This document shows, piece by piece, positions 61,340 through 64,000 of a stretch of 64,000 nucleotides of DNA. The position numbers and the translations under genes are program-made. Positions within the stretch are counted from its first letter, which is position 1; each line of letters begins with the position of its first letter. The notes below the pieces were generated by a model, which did not search any database, was not told the origin of the DNA, and saw only the letters and a program-made list of their open reading frames with translations. The stretch comes from Steromphala cineraria (lineage: Eukaryota; Mollusca; Gastropoda; Trochida; Trochidae): assembly GCA_916613615.1 (NCBI GenBank), contig OU744720.1:5869749-5933748 (forward strand), given 5' to 3'.

Positions 61340-63640
61340 TACATGGTGCTTTTGTATTTCAAACAGTTCTCTCAAATGAATCTCAACACACATCGGCATA
61401 GAATGAGTGCATTTTAATGCATTTGCACAGTGTCAGTGTCAAACAATACCTGTGTGTTTATTTCCTGTTTGATTCAGACAGTGCGCTGAAATTACAACCA
61501 GCATGTCAATACTGAGAGACACTTACATGGTGAGGGACGAGCAGAGTGCTTATTATTCCTGTACAAAGAAACTTGTGAATTACCTGCCATATAAATTTAC
61601 CATCGTTTATTTTTTCAATGACGATTTTGGTTCAAATAAACGTTACAGCTTAGACACAACATGATAAACAGAAAACAAATATATCAAAACAGAATGCAAT
61701 CATTACTTATGATGACAGTAGGTTTTCACGTTTTAAAAAATTAGAAGTCTAATGATACAATTCTTGAGATTACTGCAATACGTCCTTTACACTTCGAAGA
61801 TTATCTTCTTAACTTTATATATCTTGTCAGAGACGGTTTGCGTCAGACAGTGTTTTTATAGAAAGTTATTTAAATCTTCACACTGTGGATCAATCATTCA
61901 GGAGTCTCCATTACTTTTAGTGGTGAAGAAATCTCAACAAGACAGACACCAAATTGACATTTCAATTCGTCAATGTCAAATGCAGAACGAATCTCATTAT
62001 TGTTGCTTACACTGAACCACATGGTATGGGAACATTCATTGCACAGCCTCAAATAACTGTCTGTCTATTTAGATCTATAGTGTGATTCCTTTGATGTCTA
62101 TTGACACTTATTAGTAGTAAATTGCTGTTTGGATCATTAATGATTAAGTAAATACAGTGAAGTTCCAAAGGGACACTGGTAAAACTTGCAATGGTTCATA
62201 TATATAGAGAGAGATCAAAATTCCTGCAGCATCAACACTTAACAGATTTATTTAAAGGGATGCATTTTTAAAACATTGAGGTGAGAAAGTGTCAATAAAG
62301 ACAAATGTGAATAGAATCAATTGAAGAAATCTGTTGAAAGACAGCACTTCCTTCTTATTTCTTTTGACAAGGAGAAGGAAAATACTAAGATAATGAGTAC
62401 ATTTAATATGCATCACATCAACGCCATACTTTGTGTGATCTTGTAAACAGATCTTTAATGAACTAATTGAGAGATTTACCCTTCATGCCTTAGCTTTGTT
62501 GTTTCAATTCAAATTATTCTGCAAGGGTTAGCGTCAGTCTCTCATTCTTATTTGAGATTATTGGCCTTTATGATATTGCTTATATACATGGTTCTATATA
62601 CATCAATTCATATCGAGCTCACAAATATTTTACAAAAAGAAATATTTTCAAAAGTGTACCAAACGAGGTGAACAATATCTTGAATGGGATTTGTTTTAGC
62701 GGTAAGCTATGATAATTTATGTTAGAAATGTTACAAATTTAAATGGTTTGATAGCATTTCATAATGCTATGAACTATTCCCTATGAACAATTAACTTAAT
62801 CAAATAGAAATTTGTTTATGGCATCTACAATGTACGGGAAAACGCAAATTAACAAACAAAAAAAACAGCTTTCAAACTTAAATAGCGCACGGACTTTGAG
62901 ACTAACTGTACAATTAATTGTTGAGTCGGATCGAATCTAGGGGACTTGATGTATCATTTCGAGATTATTCGCCTTAATTAATTGCCATTCAACTAGAAAA
63001 ATCTTTCTGATCAGCCAATCAGAATCAAGTATTTACCAAAGGCATGTTACAATAGTTTTTAATGAAACTAAGTAACATTCACTCACGCATTTTATTTAAT
63101 GTTTACTATCTACATGTAAACACAGTGATTAATTCATTTGACAAAAGGTTATATGTAGCAATTCAATTCTTTTAAGGCATTTAGTAGTTGGGGTGATAAA
63201 GTGAGACAAATAATATGGCTTAAAGCTTCTTTTTGATTCCTCACTACGTTTCTGGACCACTTCTTGCTCCTACGTCAGGTGACGGATAACGAGGTTTACA
63301 GTATGCAACTGTACATAGTAAACAAGGTGTTGCATCCCCGTTGTGAATTAGATAGTTTCAGTGATTGATGAAGATAACAGTATAATCACCTACAACTTAA
63401 TGATGGAGAGATAAAAAAGCAATCTTATGACTTTTAATTAGACTATTAATTGCCGCTCCCTGACCCCATGGAATATTAAAATTTGGCTCTTAAATATGGG
63501 GTTCAAAACGGTGCAAATAGTTAATGTTTGGTCATAAATTCTAATTACGAAATGATAACTGGGAATGCTTCAAAGAATCATTCAGGGGCTTGAGGTAAAA
63601 TAACAGTCAAAAATCGCAAACTTCCACGATGCACTTTAGT
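61340..63640. other. Long non-coding stretch, nothing recognised
   Basis: The frame at 61752-62015 (87 codons) starts with a hydrophobic, signal-peptide-like stretch and has several cysteines, but no known motif. I do not call it a gene. No repeats of note. Confidence 0.4.
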
Positions 63641-63664
63641 GACAGCATGAAATCTTCGCCTCAT

Positions 63665-64000
63665 ACCCATCACAATCGCTGCCACTCCTCGTGTAATGCC
63701 ACTTCAACTTCATGCAAATAAGAAAAAGGAGGATTCCTGTGTTGTACCAGTGGGCCCAAAATGTCCAAAACATGTACAATAGGATTAAGATCCAGACTCA
63801 TTGCAGGCAACGAGAGGTGCCTGGTTGCCGGGCACCAAAACAGGTGCAAGAACTGTTTTAACGAGAGATCACAGTTCGTTAGCCATATGGAAATGTGGCA
63901 TGGTGTTTTGTGGTACAAACGCTGTTCCTGGACGCATCCAAAACCCTGATCCGCTATCCACAGAGTGAACTTTCTTTGTCTGACTAGTAAAGCTTCTTCC
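63665..64000 (-). mobile_element. Tc1/mariner-like transposase, C-terminal part, cut by window edge
   Basis: The minus-strand frame 63918-63670 contains 'LPAMSLDLNPIVHVLDILG' (compare the Tc1 family 'SPDLNPIEHLWD'), then 'VQHRNPPFSYLHEVEVALHE' and 'EWQRL', the standard C-terminal order. The catalytic Glu of 'PIEH' is Val here, so this copy is dead. The N-terminal part would lie beyond 64000 or in other frames. Confidence 0.85.

Larger units (their letters stand above)
55850..61340 (+). repeat. Long segmental duplication, copy gamma (compact)
   Basis: Collinear with copy alpha at many anchors: 55890 with 25045, 56345 with 25325, 56890-56925 with 25880-25910, 57025-57080 with 26005-26040 plus 30681 onward (across the DIRS insertion), 57100-57190 with 30875-31180, 57570-57690 with 35045-35175, 58545-58640 with 35580-35665, 59080-59215 with 35890-36015, 59600-59760 with 37440-37590, 60180-60260 with 38035-38105, 60470-60570 with 38305-38410, 60790 with 42620 and 61260-61330 with 43380-43600. 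Confidence 0.8.

Noticed and set aside
61752..62015. 87-residue protein with a hydrophobic start and cysteines
   Set aside because: A secreted peptide was considered, but the frame has no family motif, no conserved copy and no clear splice context.

Overview
The window is AT-rich animal nuclear DNA with no complete host gene that I can defend. I infer a lophotrochozoan, most likely a mollusc. The reasons are frequent TACATGTA-type motifs, dispersed repeats rich in 'gaccttgacctt' and 'cgtccgtccgtccgt', many decayed Tc1/mariner copies, tRNA-derived SINEs and a DIRS-type tyrosine-recombinase retrotransposon. The species cannot be named from the sequence alone, and all identities below are judged by eye.

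Layout. 0-8.4 kb: a 1.7-kb tandem duplication (861-4250) carrying a broken unknown reading frame, an adjoining decayed Tc1-like transposase (about 4250-5110), a palindromic 29-bp array (5358-5465), a 154-bp hairpin built from a dispersed repeat (6821-6974) and two short tandem duplications. 8.5-15.7 kb: a second tandem duplication (8501-12917 and 12918-15704); copy 1 carries a complete but dead Tc1/mariner element with perfect 24-bp inverted ends, and copy 2 keeps the empty site. 15.7-23.3 kb: almost featureless, apart from a third fragment of the unknown reading frame (19.2-19.4 kb) and a roughly 140-bp tandem array at 21.5-22.0 kb.

23.3-61.3 kb: three collinear, diverged copies of one long segment (alpha 23.3-43.6, beta 49.2-53.6, gamma 55.9-61.3 kb). 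Alpha is interrupted by the main feature of the window, a DIRS/PAT-type retrotransposon at 26036-30680 on the minus strand. Its order is gag, then reverse transcriptase, RNase H and a methyltransferase-like region, then tyrosine recombinase. Split direct repeats surround the genes, and a 20-bp minisatellite lies in the 3' non-coding part. The repeat pairs read as identical, which points to recent insertion, yet the pol frame carries two in-frame stops. The gamma copy preserves the matching site without the element. Alpha also holds a Mutator-like MITE with a 9-bp target duplication, a SINE and a Tc1 remnant; alpha and gamma share what may be relics of a duplicated host gene.

Between and after these copies lie a composite 2-kb repeat with a nested 1-kb insertion (45.0-47.0 kb), two copies of a TTAA-flanked MITE, a Ty3/gypsy RNase H fragment (48.5-48.8 kb) and, at the right edge, the 3' end of another Tc1-like transposase. 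Overall this reads as intergenic or intronic DNA shaped by segmental duplication and by layered mobile elements of several classes.
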